From assembly GCA_963764505.1 (NCBI GenBank), contig CAVXSP010000003.1, forward strand, positions 255,872-319,871: DNA of 64,000 bases. The letters run 5' to 3'. The notes below the pieces were generated by a model. The model did no database searches. It was not told the origin of the DNA and worked only from the letters and a program-made list of their open reading frames with translations. Below are positions 26,538-35,922 of the stretch, piece after piece; the stretch's first letter is position 1; each line of letters begins with the position of its first letter. The translations under genes and the position numbers were made by a program. This DNA is from CAVXSP01 sp963764505. Its GTDB lineage: Bacteria > Acidobacteriota > Vicinamibacteria > Vicinamibacterales > SCN-69-37.

Positions 26538-28265
26538 CTAGTGGATCTCCGGATCCGGCGTGGCCGGCCCGCGCTCGAGGAAGTCGAAGTCGCAGCCCTC
26601 GTTCGCCTGCGTCATGTGACGGGAGTACAGCGCGCCGTACCCGCGGACGTACGGCGGGGGCGGAGGCCGCCAGCCGTTGCGCCGCCGCGCCAGCTCGTCG
26701 TCGGGGACGTGGAGCATCAGACGGCGCGCCGGCACGTCCAGCTCGATCTCGTCGCCGTCGGCGACGAGAGCCAACGGTCCGCCGACGAACGACTCCGGCG
26801 CGACGTGCAGGACGCACGTGCCGTAGCTCGTCCCGCTCATCCGCGCGTCGGAGATGCGCACCATGTCGCGGACGCCGCGCTCGAGCAGCTTCTTCGGGAT
26901 CGGCAGCTGTCCCCATTCAGGCATGCCGGGCCCGCCGAGCGGCCCCGCGTGCTTGAGGACGAGCACCGACGTCTCGTCGACCGGCAGGTCGCGCCGGTCG
27001 ATCCGCGCGGCCATGTCGTTGTAGTCGGCGAACACGACGGCGCGCCCCGTGTGCCGGTGGAGCTTCGGATCGGCGGCCGGCGGCTTGATCACGGCCCCGT
27101 CGGGCGCGAGGTTGCCGCGCAGCACGGCGAGCGTGTCCGATGCGATGACGGGCGCCTCGACGTCCCGGATCACGTCGCGGTTGAAGACGGTCGCCGACGC
27201 GATGTTCTCGCCGAGCGTACGTCCGTTGATCGTCGGCGCCCGGGGATCCAGCCGCTCGCCCAGATTCCGCAGCAGGGCGCGGAGGCCGCCGGCGTAGAAG
27301 AAGTCCTCCATCAGATACTGGCCGGACGGACGGATGTTGGCGAGCAGGGGGGTAGTGCGCGCGAGCGCGTCGAACTGCTCGAGCCCCAGCGGCACCCCCG
27401 CACGCTTCGCCATGGCGACGAGATGAATCGTCGCGTTCGTCGATCCGCCCATCGCCAGCACCGTCGTCACTGCGTTGCGGAACGCGGCGGCCGTCAGCAC
27501 GTCGGACGGCTTCAGATCCTCCCACACCATCGCGACGATGCGACGTCCGGTCTCCGAGGCCATGATGGCGTGCCGCGAGTCGGCCGCCGGAATCGACGTC
27601 GCCCCCGGCAGCGTCAGGCCCAGCGCCTCCGCCGCCGCCGTCATCGTCGACGCCGTGCCCATTGTCATGCAGTGCCCAGGGGAGCGCGCGATCCCCTGCT
27701 CGACGCCGCACCACTCCCGCTCGGTGATCGTGCCGGCGCGCAGCTCGGCCCAGTACTTCCACGCGTCGGATCCCGATCCGAGCGTCGCGCCGGCCCAGTC
27801 GCCGCGAAGCATGGGACCGGCCGGCAGAAAGATCGCCGGCAGGTTCATCGACGTGGCGCCCATGATGAGCGCCGGCGTGGTCTTGTCGCATCCGCCCATG
27901 AGCACGACGCCGTCAGCCGGATAGGAGCGCAGCACTTCCTCCGCCTCCATGGCGAGGAAGTTGCGGTAGAGCATCGTCGAGGGCTTCTGAAAGACCTCGG
28001 AGAGCGTCATCACCGGAAGCTCGACCGGAAACCCGCCGGCCTGCCAGATGCCGCGCTTCACCTCCTCCACGCGCTGCTTGAAGTGCGCGTGACAGGGGTT
28101 GATGTCGCTCCAGGTGTTGAGAACCGCGATGACCGGCTTGCCGGCGTAGTCGGCGCGACCGAACCCCATCTGCGCAGTGCGGGAGCGGTGCGCGAAGGCG
28201 CGCAGATCCGTCGTGCCGTACCAGCGATGGCTGCGGAGATCCTCGGGACGTTTCGGGACGGCCAT
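26538..28265 (-). CDS. IlvD/Edd-family sugar-acid dehydratase
   Basis: Iron-sulphur dehydratase, 575 residues. Cluster cysteines are in NPCHAHF, GGCDKTTPA and PGHCMTMGTAST. The length and the C-terminal ending TQANEGCDFDFL match L-arabinonate/D-xylonate/galactonate dehydratases rather than the amino-acid enzyme IlvD, so it probably converts an aldonate to a 2-keto-3-deoxy acid. First gene of an operon with the MFS carrier; divergent from a quinoprotein gene at 28438. Confidence 0.92.
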   Translation of the reverse strand: MAVPKRPEDLRSHRWYGTTDLRAFAHRSRTAQMGFGRADYAGKPVIAVLNTWSDINPCHAHFKQRVEEVKRGIWQAGGFPVELPVMTLSEVFQKPSTMLYRNFLAMEAEEVLRSYPADGVVLMGGCDKTTPALIMGATSMNLPAIFLPAGPMLRGDWAGATLGSGSDAWKYWAELRAGTITEREWCGVEQGIARSPGHCMTMGTASTMTAAAEALGLTLPGATSIPAADSRHAIMASETGRRIVAMVWEDLKPSDVLTAAAFRNAVTTVLAMGGSTNATIHLVAMAKRAGVPLGLEQFDALARTTPLLANIRPSGQYLMEDFFYAGGLRALLRNLGERLDPRAPTINGRTLGENIASATVFNRDVIRDVEAPVIASDTLAVLRGNLAPDGAVIKPPAADPKLHRHTGRAVVFADYNDMAARIDRRDLPVDETSVLVLKHAGPLGGPGMPEWGQLPIPKKLLERGVRDMVRISDARMSGTSYGTCVLHVAPESFVGGPLALVADGDEIELDVPARRLMLHVPDDELARRRNGWRPPPPPYVRGYGALYSRHMTQANEGCDFDFLERGPATPDPEIH

Positions 28266-28437
28266 GCATTCTCCCGCGAGGATCCCGCCGGAATCCCCGG
28301 AAGGCGTTGTTATAGCAGACGCCGGCCGTCTGGCGTGCTGCGCCGCAAATCGAGGACTTCGAGAGGTGGCGTGAACGGACGCGCGAACACGGGCAAGGTG
28401 ATCTGCCGTAGACTCTTCGCGCAGAGGAGACGCGCTC

Positions 28438-30342
28438 ATGGCCAGGGGACCCGCTGATTCAGCATTCCGCCGCCTCGCCGCCTGTGCCGCGACCGCGGCA
28501 GCGATATCGGCGGCCGTCGTCACCGGTTTCGGGCAGACCGTGCAGGAGTGGCGCGACTATGCCGGGGGCCCCGACAGCTCGCGCTACGTCGCGGCCACGC
28601 AGATTACCCGAACGAACGTCGCGCGCCTGCAGGTGGCCTGGACCTTCCCGTCCGGGCAGACCGATTTCAATCCGATCGTCGCGCGCGGCGTCGTCTACGG
28701 CCGGGGGCCGAACGACTCCTTCGTGGCGCTCGACGCTGCGTCCGGAAGAGTCCTCTGGACGCACGAGGGCCTCAGCGGGTTCAACGCGCGCGGCGTGAAC
28801 TACTGGGAGAGCGCGGACGGCGGAGACCGCCGCCTGATCTTCAGCGTGAAGAACCTGCTGCAGGAGATCGACGCGCGCACCGGCCGGTCGATCTCCAGCT
28901 TCGGAGTGAACGGCCGCGTGGACCTGCGCGCCGGGCTCGACCGCGATGCGTCGGCGATCGACCAGCAGAGCCGCACACCCGGACGCGTGTTCGAGAACCT
29001 CATCATTCTCGGGTCGGCCACCAACGAGGAGTACGCGTCGGCGCCGGGCGACATCCGCGCATTCGACGTCCGGACGGGCGCGCTGGTCTGGACGTTCCAT
29101 ACCGTGCCACGCGCCGGCGAGTTCGGCGCCGAGACCTGGCCGCCCGACGCACGGAAGACCGTCGGCGGCGCCAACAACTGGGGCGAGCAGTCGATCGACG
29201 CGCAGCGCGGTGTCGTGTACGTCCCGACCGGCAGCCCCAAGTACAACTTCTACGGCGGCAACCGCCACGGGGCGAATCTCTTCGGGGATTGCCTGCTCGC
29301 GCTCGACGCCAGGACCGGCCGGCGCCTCTGGCACTTCCAGACCGTCCACCATGACATCTGGGACCTCGACAACAACTCGGCGCCGCAGTTGACGACGATT
29401 CGACGCAACGGGCGGACGATCGACGTCGTCGCGATGGCCAGCAAGACAGGGTATCTGTACGTGTTCGATCGCGCGACCGGCGAGCCGATCTGGCCGATCG
29501 AGGAACGTACCGTGCCGCAGGGCACGACGGTACCCGGCGAAGCGCTGTCGGCCACGCAGCCGTTCCCGACGAACCCTCCGCCGTTTTCCCGCCAGAAGTT
29601 CACGGCCGACGATGTGAACCCGAACATCCTCACGCCGCAGCAGCGCGAGCAGTTCCGGGAGCGGATCCTGAAGGCCCGGAACGACGGTCCGTTCACGCCG
29701 ATCGGGTTCGACGAGGTCGTCCACATGCCCGGCAATCAGGGCGGATCGAACTGGGGCAGCACCGCGGCGAATCCGGCGGACGGCAGCGTCTACGTGATCG
29801 GATTCAACGTGCCGACGATTCTGCGGCTGCTGAGGCCTGGCGAGACGCGCCCCGGGCGCAACGGCGGGCCGCCGGAAACCGTGGCCGACGGGCGCTACGT
29901 CACCAACGGGTTCGGCCTGTTCCCCACGATCGTCAACCCGCCGTACACGACGCTGACCGCCTACGACCTCAACGCGGGCACGATCCGATGGCAGATCGGG
30001 CTCGGCGACGATCTCCGGCTCGTCATCCAGGGCATCACCGGAACGGGCACGGCAGGGACGGCGAAAGGCGGGATCATCCCGACGGCGAGCGGCCTGCTGT
30101 TCGTCACGGCGGCCGACCGCAAGGTGCACGTCTACGACAGCCGCACCGGCGAGCAGATCTCGCAACTCCCCCTGGGCGGCGCCACGACCGGGTCGCCGTC
30201 GATGTACGAAGCCGGCGGGCGGCAGTATCTGCTCGTGACGGCGTCGCCGGCCGGCGGCCGGGGCGGACGCCCGGGCGCACCGGCCGGCGCGGCGCCGACC
30301 GATCCCGTGGGCATCGTCGCCTACACGCTTCCGCGCGACTGA
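28438..30342 (+). CDS. PQQ-type beta-propeller dehydrogenase
   Basis: 634 residues with a signal peptide (hydrophobic stretch ending TGFGQ) and an eight-bladed quinoprotein repeat pattern (LDAASGRVLWTHEG, FDVRTGALVWTFH, LDARTGRRLWHFQTVHHDIWDLD). The last block matches the PQQ-site segment of membrane glucose and related sugar dehydrogenases. No cytochrome domain and no N-terminal membrane domain are present, so it is probably a periplasmic enzyme oxidising a sugar or alcohol. Its neighbours handle sugar acids, the products of such oxidation. Confidence 0.9.
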   Translation: MARGPADSAFRRLAACAATAAAISAAVVTGFGQTVQEWRDYAGGPDSSRYVAATQITRTNVARLQVAWTFPSGQTDFNPIVARGVVYGRGPNDSFVALDAASGRVLWTHEGLSGFNARGVNYWESADGGDRRLIFSVKNLLQEIDARTGRSISSFGVNGRVDLRAGLDRDASAIDQQSRTPGRVFENLIILGSATNEEYASAPGDIRAFDVRTGALVWTFHTVPRAGEFGAETWPPDARKTVGGANNWGEQSIDAQRGVVYVPTGSPKYNFYGGNRHGANLFGDCLLALDARTGRRLWHFQTVHHDIWDLDNNSAPQLTTIRRNGRTIDVVAMASKTGYLYVFDRATGEPIWPIEERTVPQGTTVPGEALSATQPFPTNPPPFSRQKFTADDVNPNILTPQQREQFRERILKARNDGPFTPIGFDEVVHMPGNQGGSNWGSTAANPADGSVYVIGFNVPTILRLLRPGETRPGRNGGPPETVADGRYVTNGFGLFPTIVNPPYTTLTAYDLNAGTIRWQIGLGDDLRLVIQGITGTGTAGTAKGGIIPTASGLLFVTAADRKVHVYDSRTGEQISQLPLGGATTGSPSMYEAGGRQYLLVTASPAGGRGGRPGAPAGAAPTDPVGIVAYTLPRD

Positions 30343-30357
30343 GCGGGCTGCGATACT

Positions 30358-31461
30358 ATGCGCTGGCGGCGAGTGGACGCCGGCGCTGACGCGTCCGCCG
30401 TGAACATCCCAATGGCGCTTCTGAGCTATCGACAGGTCGGACTGACGCTCCGCGCCGGCGGCGCCGCGGCGACCGCCGAGCAGGTCCGCGACCTGCAGCG
30501 CGACCTCCGGCGGCTCGGTTATCTCGCCTCCGGCGTCGACGGCAGCTTCAAGGGCGGAACGGAGCTCGCCGTCAGGGCGCTGCAGTACGACCTGCTGTCG
30601 AACGGCGGCGGCGGCCGGGACGGTGCGGCGCCGGTCAGGATTCGGGACTACAACCGGAGCCGCGTGGCGGCTGTCTCCGGCGAGGTCGATCAGGCGATGG
30701 TCGAGTGCCTCTCGGACCTGCTCGACGATCCGAACTGCCAGAAGCTGCCCTCCTCGCCCGATCCGGTCGCGGAGAACCGCCGGGTGCTCGCGCAGTTGCG
30801 CACGCTGCCCTCGACCGACGCGCCGACGCCGTTTCTGCTGGCGATTCTGACGCAGGAGAGCGGGCTGAAGCACTTCCACGAGCCGCGCGCCGGCGAGGAC
30901 GACACGTTCATCACCGTCGGACTCGACCGCAACGCGGGGCCGCCGCACATCATCACGTCGCGCGGCTACGGCGCCGGGCAGTACACGCTGTTCCATCACC
31001 CGCCCAGCCCGCAGGAGGTCACCGCGCTGATGCTGGATCCGGCGAAGAACGTGCAGGGCGCGGCCAGGGAGCTGCGGGAGAAGTTCGATCACTTCGTCGC
31101 CGGCCCGAATCCGGGCGCGCGGGCCGACGACCGGATCGCGGAGATCGGCGCCGGACCGCTTCGGCTCTGCAAGCACTCGCCCGACGACCCGCGGTTCATG
31201 TCGGACTGCCGCCAGTGCCTGCTCGCCGCGGGCTCGCACCAGATCGTCGAGGACCGGACCCCGCTCTACCCGGCCACCCCGCAGACCTATACGAGCACGC
31301 AGTACTACGACATGCAGCGGTCCGCGGCGTTCTACCGTCGGGTGCCCGACCGGGCCGGCATCGGCTGCGACTGGCCGTACGCGGTGCGGCGCTACAACGG
31401 ATCCGGCGTGAACTCGTACCATTACCAGGTGCGGATCCTGCAACATCTCGCGTCGTCTTGA
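30358..31461 (+). CDS. Peptidoglycan-binding / lysozyme-like protein
   Basis: 367 residues from the ATG at 30358; an ATG at 30412 (MALLSYRQVG) may be the true start. Residues about 38-75 form a peptidoglycan-binding type 1 repeat (VRDLQRDLRRLGYLASGVDG), followed by a domain with a catalytic-looking ILTQESGLKHF segment, as in lytic transglycosylases. Six or more cysteines (CLSDLLDDPNC, LCKHSP, DCRQC) suggest disulphides. No signal peptide is visible at either start, which is odd for a wall enzyme. Confidence 0.7.
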   Translation: MRWRRVDAGADASAVNIPMALLSYRQVGLTLRAGGAAATAEQVRDLQRDLRRLGYLASGVDGSFKGGTELAVRALQYDLLSNGGGGRDGAAPVRIRDYNRSRVAAVSGEVDQAMVECLSDLLDDPNCQKLPSSPDPVAENRRVLAQLRTLPSTDAPTPFLLAILTQESGLKHFHEPRAGEDDTFITVGLDRNAGPPHIITSRGYGAGQYTLFHHPPSPQEVTALMLDPAKNVQGAARELREKFDHFVAGPNPGARADDRIAEIGAGPLRLCKHSPDDPRFMSDCRQCLLAAGSHQIVEDRTPLYPATPQTYTSTQYYDMQRSAAFYRRVPDRAGIGCDWPYAVRRYNGSGVNSYHYQVRILQHLASS

Positions 31462-31464
31462 CTC

Positions 31465-31483
31465 CGGGGGGCTTCGCCCCCGC
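31465..31483 (+). terminator. Hairpin GGGGG-CTTCG-CCCCC
   Basis: A strong G5/C5 stem closed by a CTTCG loop, 4 bp after the stop of the peptidoglycan-binding gene. There is no T-run, so it may be a 3'-end stabiliser or a non-canonical terminator. Confidence 0.5.
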
Positions 31484-31571
31484 GGACCCCCCGACGCGCT
31501 CACTCGCGGGGCCCCTCGATCCCCGCTCCGTTCGCGCGGGCTCGCGTCGCTCCGCTCGCTCGCGATCTGCA

Positions 31572-31627
31572 GGCTTCTGGCTTCTGGCTTCTGGCTTCTG
31601 GCTTCTGGCTTCTGGCTTCTGGCTTCT
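31572..31627. repeat. Perfect heptanucleotide repeat (GGCTTCT)8
   Basis: Eight exact copies of GGCTTCT, then a partial unit, ending 21 bp before the start codon of the UxaA-type dehydratase at 31649. It covers the region where promoter or ribosome-binding elements should lie, and length changes by slippage could alter expression. Confidence 0.95.
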
Positions 31628-31648
31628 GGCTTGCTATCATCGGACCCC

Positions 31649-33193
31649 ATGGCCATCGTCGATCAAACCGTCACCATTCGTCTGAATCCCGCCGACAACG
31701 TGGTCGTGGCGCGCGCGACGATCGCGAGGTCGACGCCTCTCGCGGCCGAGCGGGTGGTCGCGGCCGGCACGATTCCCGCGGGGCACAAGATCGCGACCCG
31801 CGCGATTGCCGCCGGCGATCCGATCTACCGCTACGGTCAGGTGATCGGCGCGGCATCGCGCGACATCGCCGCCGGCGAGCACGTGCACACGCACAACTGC
31901 GCGATGCGCGACTTCGACCGCAGCTACGAGTTCTCGATCGCGGCGGCGCCGACCGAGTACGTGAGCCCGGCGGCGACGTTCCAGGGGATCGTCCGCGCCG
32001 ACGGTCGGATCGCCACGCGCAACTACGTCGGCATCCTCTCGTCGGTCAACTGCTCGGCGACCGTTTCGCGCCACATCGCGGACGCGTTCCGGAGGGATCC
32101 CCTCACGGGTGAAGGCCGTCTGGCCGAGTTTCCGAACGTGGACGGCGTCGTCGCGCTCACGCATCGGACGGGCTGCGGACAGGCGACCGAGGGCGAGGGC
32201 ATCGACGTGCTCCGGCGGACGATGGCCGGGTTCGCACGCCATGCGAACTTCGCGACGACCCTCATGATCGGGCTGGGCTGCGAGGCCAACCAGATCACGC
32301 AGATCGTCGGCACCCAGGGCCTCAAGCTGGCCCGGTCGACCGACGCCTTCACGATTCAGGACGTCGGCGGTGCCCGCAAGACGATCGCGCGCGGCATCGC
32401 GCAGATCCGCGAGCTGCTGCCGGACGTCAACCGCATCGTCCGCCAGCCGGTGCCGGCGGGCAATCTCGTGGTCGCGCTCCAGTGCGGCGGGTCGGACGGC
32501 TACTCGGGCATCACGGCGAATCCGGCGCTCGGCGCGGCCTCCGACCTCGTCGTGCGTCATGGCGGGACGGTGGTGCTCTCGGAGACGCCCGAGACGTTCG
32601 GCGCCGAGCACCTGCTCACGCGGCGCGCGGTGGGCCGCGAGGTCGGCGAACGGCTGCTCCGGCTGTTCGACTGGTGGAAGGACTACACGGCCCGCAACGG
32701 CGGCGAGATGGACAACAATCCGTCGCCCGGCAACAAGGCCGGCGGCATCACCACGATCCTCGAGAAGTCGCTCGGCGCGGTGGCCAAGGCGGGCACGACG
32801 AACCTCGTCGACGTCGTCCGGTACGCCGAGCCGATCCGGTCGAAGGGGTTCGTCTTCATGGACACGCCGGGCTACGACCCCGTATCGGCCACCGGGCAGG
32901 TCGCGGGCGGCGCCAATCTCATCTGCTTCACGACCGGCCGCGGATCCGTGTTCGGGTGCGTACCGGCTCCGTCGATCAAGCTCGCCACGAACACGCCGCT
33001 GTTCGTCCGGATGAACGAGGACATGGACCTCGACTGCGGCGGCATCGCCGACGGCGAGGAGACCGTCGACGCGTGCGGGCGCCGGATCTTCGACGCCATC
33101 CTCCGCGTCGCCTCCGGCGAGCGCACGAAGAGCGAGGTCCAGGGCTTCGGCGAAGCCGAGTTCTCGCCCTGGCAGATCGGCGCCGTCATGTGA
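31649..33193 (+). CDS. UxaA-family dehydratase (altronate/galactarate type)
   Basis: Metal-dependent sugar-acid dehydratase, 514 residues. An N-terminal SAF domain (LAAERVVAAGTIPAGHKIATR) is followed by the UxaA/GarD body (GIVRADGRIATRNYVGILSSVNCS, HRTGCGQ, ALQCGGSDGYSGITANPALG, DNNPSPGNKAGGITTI). The ATG at 31649 gives the family N-terminus; a TTG at 31631 is less likely. Together with the IlvD/Edd dehydratase it indicates catabolism of hexuronate-derived acids. No clear Shine-Dalgarno is seen between the heptad array and the start. Confidence 0.92.
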   Translation: MAIVDQTVTIRLNPADNVVVARATIARSTPLAAERVVAAGTIPAGHKIATRAIAAGDPIYRYGQVIGAASRDIAAGEHVHTHNCAMRDFDRSYEFSIAAAPTEYVSPAATFQGIVRADGRIATRNYVGILSSVNCSATVSRHIADAFRRDPLTGEGRLAEFPNVDGVVALTHRTGCGQATEGEGIDVLRRTMAGFARHANFATTLMIGLGCEANQITQIVGTQGLKLARSTDAFTIQDVGGARKTIARGIAQIRELLPDVNRIVRQPVPAGNLVVALQCGGSDGYSGITANPALGAASDLVVRHGGTVVLSETPETFGAEHLLTRRAVGREVGERLLRLFDWWKDYTARNGGEMDNNPSPGNKAGGITTILEKSLGAVAKAGTTNLVDVVRYAEPIRSKGFVFMDTPGYDPVSATGQVAGGANLICFTTGRGSVFGCVPAPSIKLATNTPLFVRMNEDMDLDCGGIADGEETVDACGRRIFDAILRVASGERTKSEVQGFGEAEFSPWQIGAVM

Positions 33194-33199
33194 GCGCGG

Positions 33200-34465
33200 C
33201 TACGCGCCTTCGGTGAACGGACTCGCCAGATTGCCGCTCGGGTCGACGCGCGGCGCGAACTCGCCCTCGATCGCGACCCGCGGGTTGCGCTCGACCGCCT
33301 CGCGCAGATTCTCGCTGACCGCGACGCGGTCGAGGTCGAGCGTGCTGCGGATCCAGCCGTACGTCACCTCGGACGGGTCGGACCTCCCCACCGTCGCCGC
33401 CACCCATTCGACGCAGTCGCGATCGCTCCCGAACTGCACCGGCACCCGGATGCGCGCGGGCGACCCCGACGTTCCGGCGTTCACGGCCGTCGGTCTCCAA
33501 TCAATCCGGCTCACCAGACGCGTCGTCGTCACATCGGCCAGTCCGATGCCGACCGCGTTCCCGTAGCTCTCCGCGCTCAAATCGCGGACGAAGATGCGCT
33601 CGACGGTCGGCAGGCCCGGCCAGGCGTTGTACTCGCTCTTCGGGCCGCGGTTCACGACCTTCGCGTCCATCCCCGTGCCGCTGATGTTCTTGCCCATCTC
33701 GTCGACGATGAGCACGTCGAGGTCGCAGGGAAGCGTCGGCATCCAGGACTTCACGAGCGCGAGGAGCGCCTCTTCGCGCGCTTCCAGGCAGTCCGCGACG
33801 ACCGCCTCGAGCTTCGCGGTCCGGTGATGCGCATCCTCGAGGATCGCCAGGCCTCCGAGCATCTTGCCCGAGCGCAGCACCTCGCGGCCGACAGTGCGGA
33901 CGACGTGCTCGAGGCCCAGCCGCTGGGCATGGGCGTGATAGCGGCGCGCGCCGGCGAGCTTGCCGAGACCGATCGCCATCATCTTGAAGAGGCCGCTCTC
34001 GAGCCGGCCGTCGAAGTTGGTGTGCCACTTCACCCGTCCGACGAGCATCACCCCGTCCGCGGCATGGGCGGAGGCGTCCATGAACGTCTCGATCCCGTCT
34101 GCGGTCGTGCCGAGCGGCACGACGTCCAGCCGGCTGACGATCGGACAGCCCATCGCGTGCCCGGCGATACCGAAGTGCGCGAGGACGTCCGCCTGCCCGT
34201 CCGCGGTCGCCGCGCCATGGCTGCCCATCGCCGGGAAGATGAACGGCCGCATGCCCGCCTCGCGCCAGTACGCGACCGTGGCGCCGACAATCGTTGCGAG
34301 GTTCGCGATCCCGCGGCTGCCGACGCCGATTGCGACCCGCGCGCCCGGCCGCAGGCGGGCGGCCAGGCCGCTCGCCGCGAGCGCGCGCGTCGTCTCGGCC
34401 GCGACGTCGGGGACACGCAGGTCCGGGAACCGCTGGCGCACGAGGAGGAGTCGGGAGGGGAGCAC
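33200..34465 (-). CDS. LarA-like (DUF2088) protein
   Basis: 421 residues with the lactate-racemase N-terminal fold (ARVAIGVGSRGIANL, MGSHGAATADGQ, VGRVKWHTNFDGRLESGLFKMMAIGLGK). The nickel-pincer racemase LarA shares this domain, but here it stands in a shorter variant often beside sugar-acid genes; epimerisation of a hydroxy acid is a reasonable guess. Convergent with the UxaA gene (6-bp gap) and divergent from the Gfo/Idh/MocA gene (25 bp). Confidence 0.85.
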   Translation of the reverse strand: MLPSRLLLVRQRFPDLRVPDVAAETTRALAASGLAARLRPGARVAIGVGSRGIANLATIVGATVAYWREAGMRPFIFPAMGSHGAATADGQADVLAHFGIAGHAMGCPIVSRLDVVPLGTTADGIETFMDASAHAADGVMLVGRVKWHTNFDGRLESGLFKMMAIGLGKLAGARRYHAHAQRLGLEHVVRTVGREVLRSGKMLGGLAILEDAHHRTAKLEAVVADCLEAREEALLALVKSWMPTLPCDLDVLIVDEMGKNISGTGMDAKVVNRGPKSEYNAWPGLPTVERIFVRDLSAESYGNAVGIGLADVTTTRLVSRIDWRPTAVNAGTSGSPARIRVPVQFGSDRDCVEWVAATVGRSDPSEVTYGWIRSTLDLDRVAVSENLREAVERNPRVAIEGEFAPRVDPSGNLASPFTEGA

Positions 34466-34490
34466 GTGGGACTATGTTAGCCTCTGCGCC

Positions 34491-35807
34491 ATGCCATCCC
34501 TTTCGCGCCGTGCATTTCTCAAGACCGTCGCCGCGTCGGCGGCGGTGGCGCCGTGGGCGCTCACGCGTCCGTGTGCAGCGGCGCCCGTACTCCGGCACGC
34601 CAGCATCGGCGCGTCGGGCCAGGCGCTTGCCGACATCAAAGCGCTCGCCGCGCATCCGGCGTTCGATCTGGTCGCGGTCGCCGACGTCGACCTCGGCCGG
34701 ATCGAGCCGGTCCAGCGGCTGTTCCCGAAAGTGCGGTGGTACCAGGACTGGCGCGAGCTGCTCGAGCGCGAGGAGAAGCAGATCGACTCGGTGAACGTGT
34801 CGATTCCCGACCACATGCACTGCCTGGTGGCGCTGGAGGCGATGAAGCGCGGCAAGGCCGTCTACGTCGAGAAGCCGCTCTGCAACAACGTGCGCGAGGT
34901 CCGCTTGCTCACGGAGTACGCGCGCCGGCGCGGCGCGGTCACGCAGATGGGCATCCAGATCTCGTCCACGCGTCCGCAGCGGTATGGCGAGGCGCTCGTC
35001 CGCAGCGGCATCGTCGGCCGGATCCGGGAAGTGCATACGTTCTCGAACAAGAGCTGGGGGGACGAGGCGCCGATAGGCGACAGCACGGATCCGGTGCCCC
35101 CTCCGCTCGACTGGAACGGCTGGCTCGGCGTGAGCGAGCCGCGGCCGTTCAAACGCGGCGCGTACCATCCGGCCGAGTGGCGGCGACGAGTGGGCTTCGG
35201 CACCGGCACGCTCGGCGACATGGGGTGCCACATCTTCAGTCCGCCGTACCGTGCGCTGGCGCTGACCTCGCCGGTCGCGGTCACGTCGTACGGACCGGCG
35301 CCGACCGCCGAGAACTGGGCGACGCGCGCGAAAATCAAGCTGACCTATCCGGGCACGGAGTACACGGCGAGCGATCGCGTCGATGTCTGGTGGTACGACG
35401 GAGGCGAGCTCCCGCCCGACGCCGTGCGCGAGCCGATTGCCGGCCGCTGGCCCGATCAGGGCAGCGTGCTCGTCGGCACGGACGGGATGATCGTGCTGCC
35501 CCACATGACCGCCGACCCGTTCGTCCTCCCGGATTCGAAGATGCCCGCCCTGCCGGCCATCGATCTGCCGGAGAGGAACCACTACCGCGAGTTCGTCGAC
35601 GTCGTCCTCGCGGGCGACGGGCGCTGCTCGACGGACTTCAGCTATTCGGGTCCGCTCAGCGAGTCGGTGATTCTCGGCAACGCGGCCGCCCGGTTTCCCG
35701 GCGAGACGCTCGAGTTCGACGCCCGTGGCCTGAAGTTCCCGAACAGAGCAGACGCGGACCGGTACCTCACCCGCACCTACCGCCGCGGCTGGGACCTGAA
35801 GCCGTAG
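34491..35807 (+). CDS. Gfo/Idh/MocA oxidoreductase, Tat-exported
   Basis: 438 residues with a classical Tat signal (SRRAFLKTVAASAAVAP) ending near residue 30, an N-terminal NAD(P) domain (VADVDLGRIEPVQ, IPDHMHCLVALEAMKRGKAV, EKPLC) and the C-terminal alpha/beta domain (GDMGCHIFSPPYRAL). Export folded with its cofactor is expected. Such proteins are numerous in Acidobacteriota and Planctomycetota and act on sugars or sugar alcohols. Starts 25 bp from the divergent LarA-like gene. Confidence 0.92.
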   Translation: MPSLSRRAFLKTVAASAAVAPWALTRPCAAAPVLRHASIGASGQALADIKALAAHPAFDLVAVADVDLGRIEPVQRLFPKVRWYQDWRELLEREEKQIDSVNVSIPDHMHCLVALEAMKRGKAVYVEKPLCNNVREVRLLTEYARRRGAVTQMGIQISSTRPQRYGEALVRSGIVGRIREVHTFSNKSWGDEAPIGDSTDPVPPPLDWNGWLGVSEPRPFKRGAYHPAEWRRRVGFGTGTLGDMGCHIFSPPYRALALTSPVAVTSYGPAPTAENWATRAKIKLTYPGTEYTASDRVDVWWYDGGELPPDAVREPIAGRWPDQGSVLVGTDGMIVLPHMTADPFVLPDSKMPALPAIDLPERNHYREFVDVVLAGDGRCSTDFSYSGPLSESVILGNAAARFPGETLEFDARGLKFPNRADADRYLTRTYRRGWDLKP

Positions 35808-35840
35808 CGACGGCGTCGGCGTCCGACTCAGCGAGCCCGT

Positions 35841-35862
35841 GCGGGCGGGCGCGCTCGCCCGC
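35841..35862 (+). terminator. GC-rich hairpin after the Gfo/Idh/MocA gene
   Basis: GCGGGCG and CGCCCGC arms with an 8-nt loop, 33 bp after the stop codon. No T-tract follows, so termination is possible but not certain. Confidence 0.4.
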
Positions 35863-35888
35863 GGGCCTTGACTTGGTCGTCGCCCGGC

Positions 35889-35912
35889 GCTACCTTGTTT
35901 AAACAAGGTAGC
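35889..35912. promoter_or_regulatory. PadR operator, 24-bp perfect palindrome
   Basis: Two perfect 12-bp arms (GCTACCTTGTTT and its complement) meet at TTTAAA. The palindrome ends 10 bp before the PadR start at 35923, overlapping the expected promoter, and no Shine-Dalgarno follows, so the message may be nearly leaderless. It is the evident autoregulatory site. Confidence 0.85.
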
Positions 35913-35922
35913 TTTATATCTG

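Noticed and set aside
31572..31627. CRISPR-like array
   Set aside because: The 7-bp units are contiguous with no spacers; it is a simple tandem repeat. No cas gene is present in the window.
28459..31656. 1065-codon open frame on the minus strand
   Set aside because: It is the antisense shadow of the quinoprotein and peptidoglycan-binding genes in GC-rich DNA; no domain pattern.
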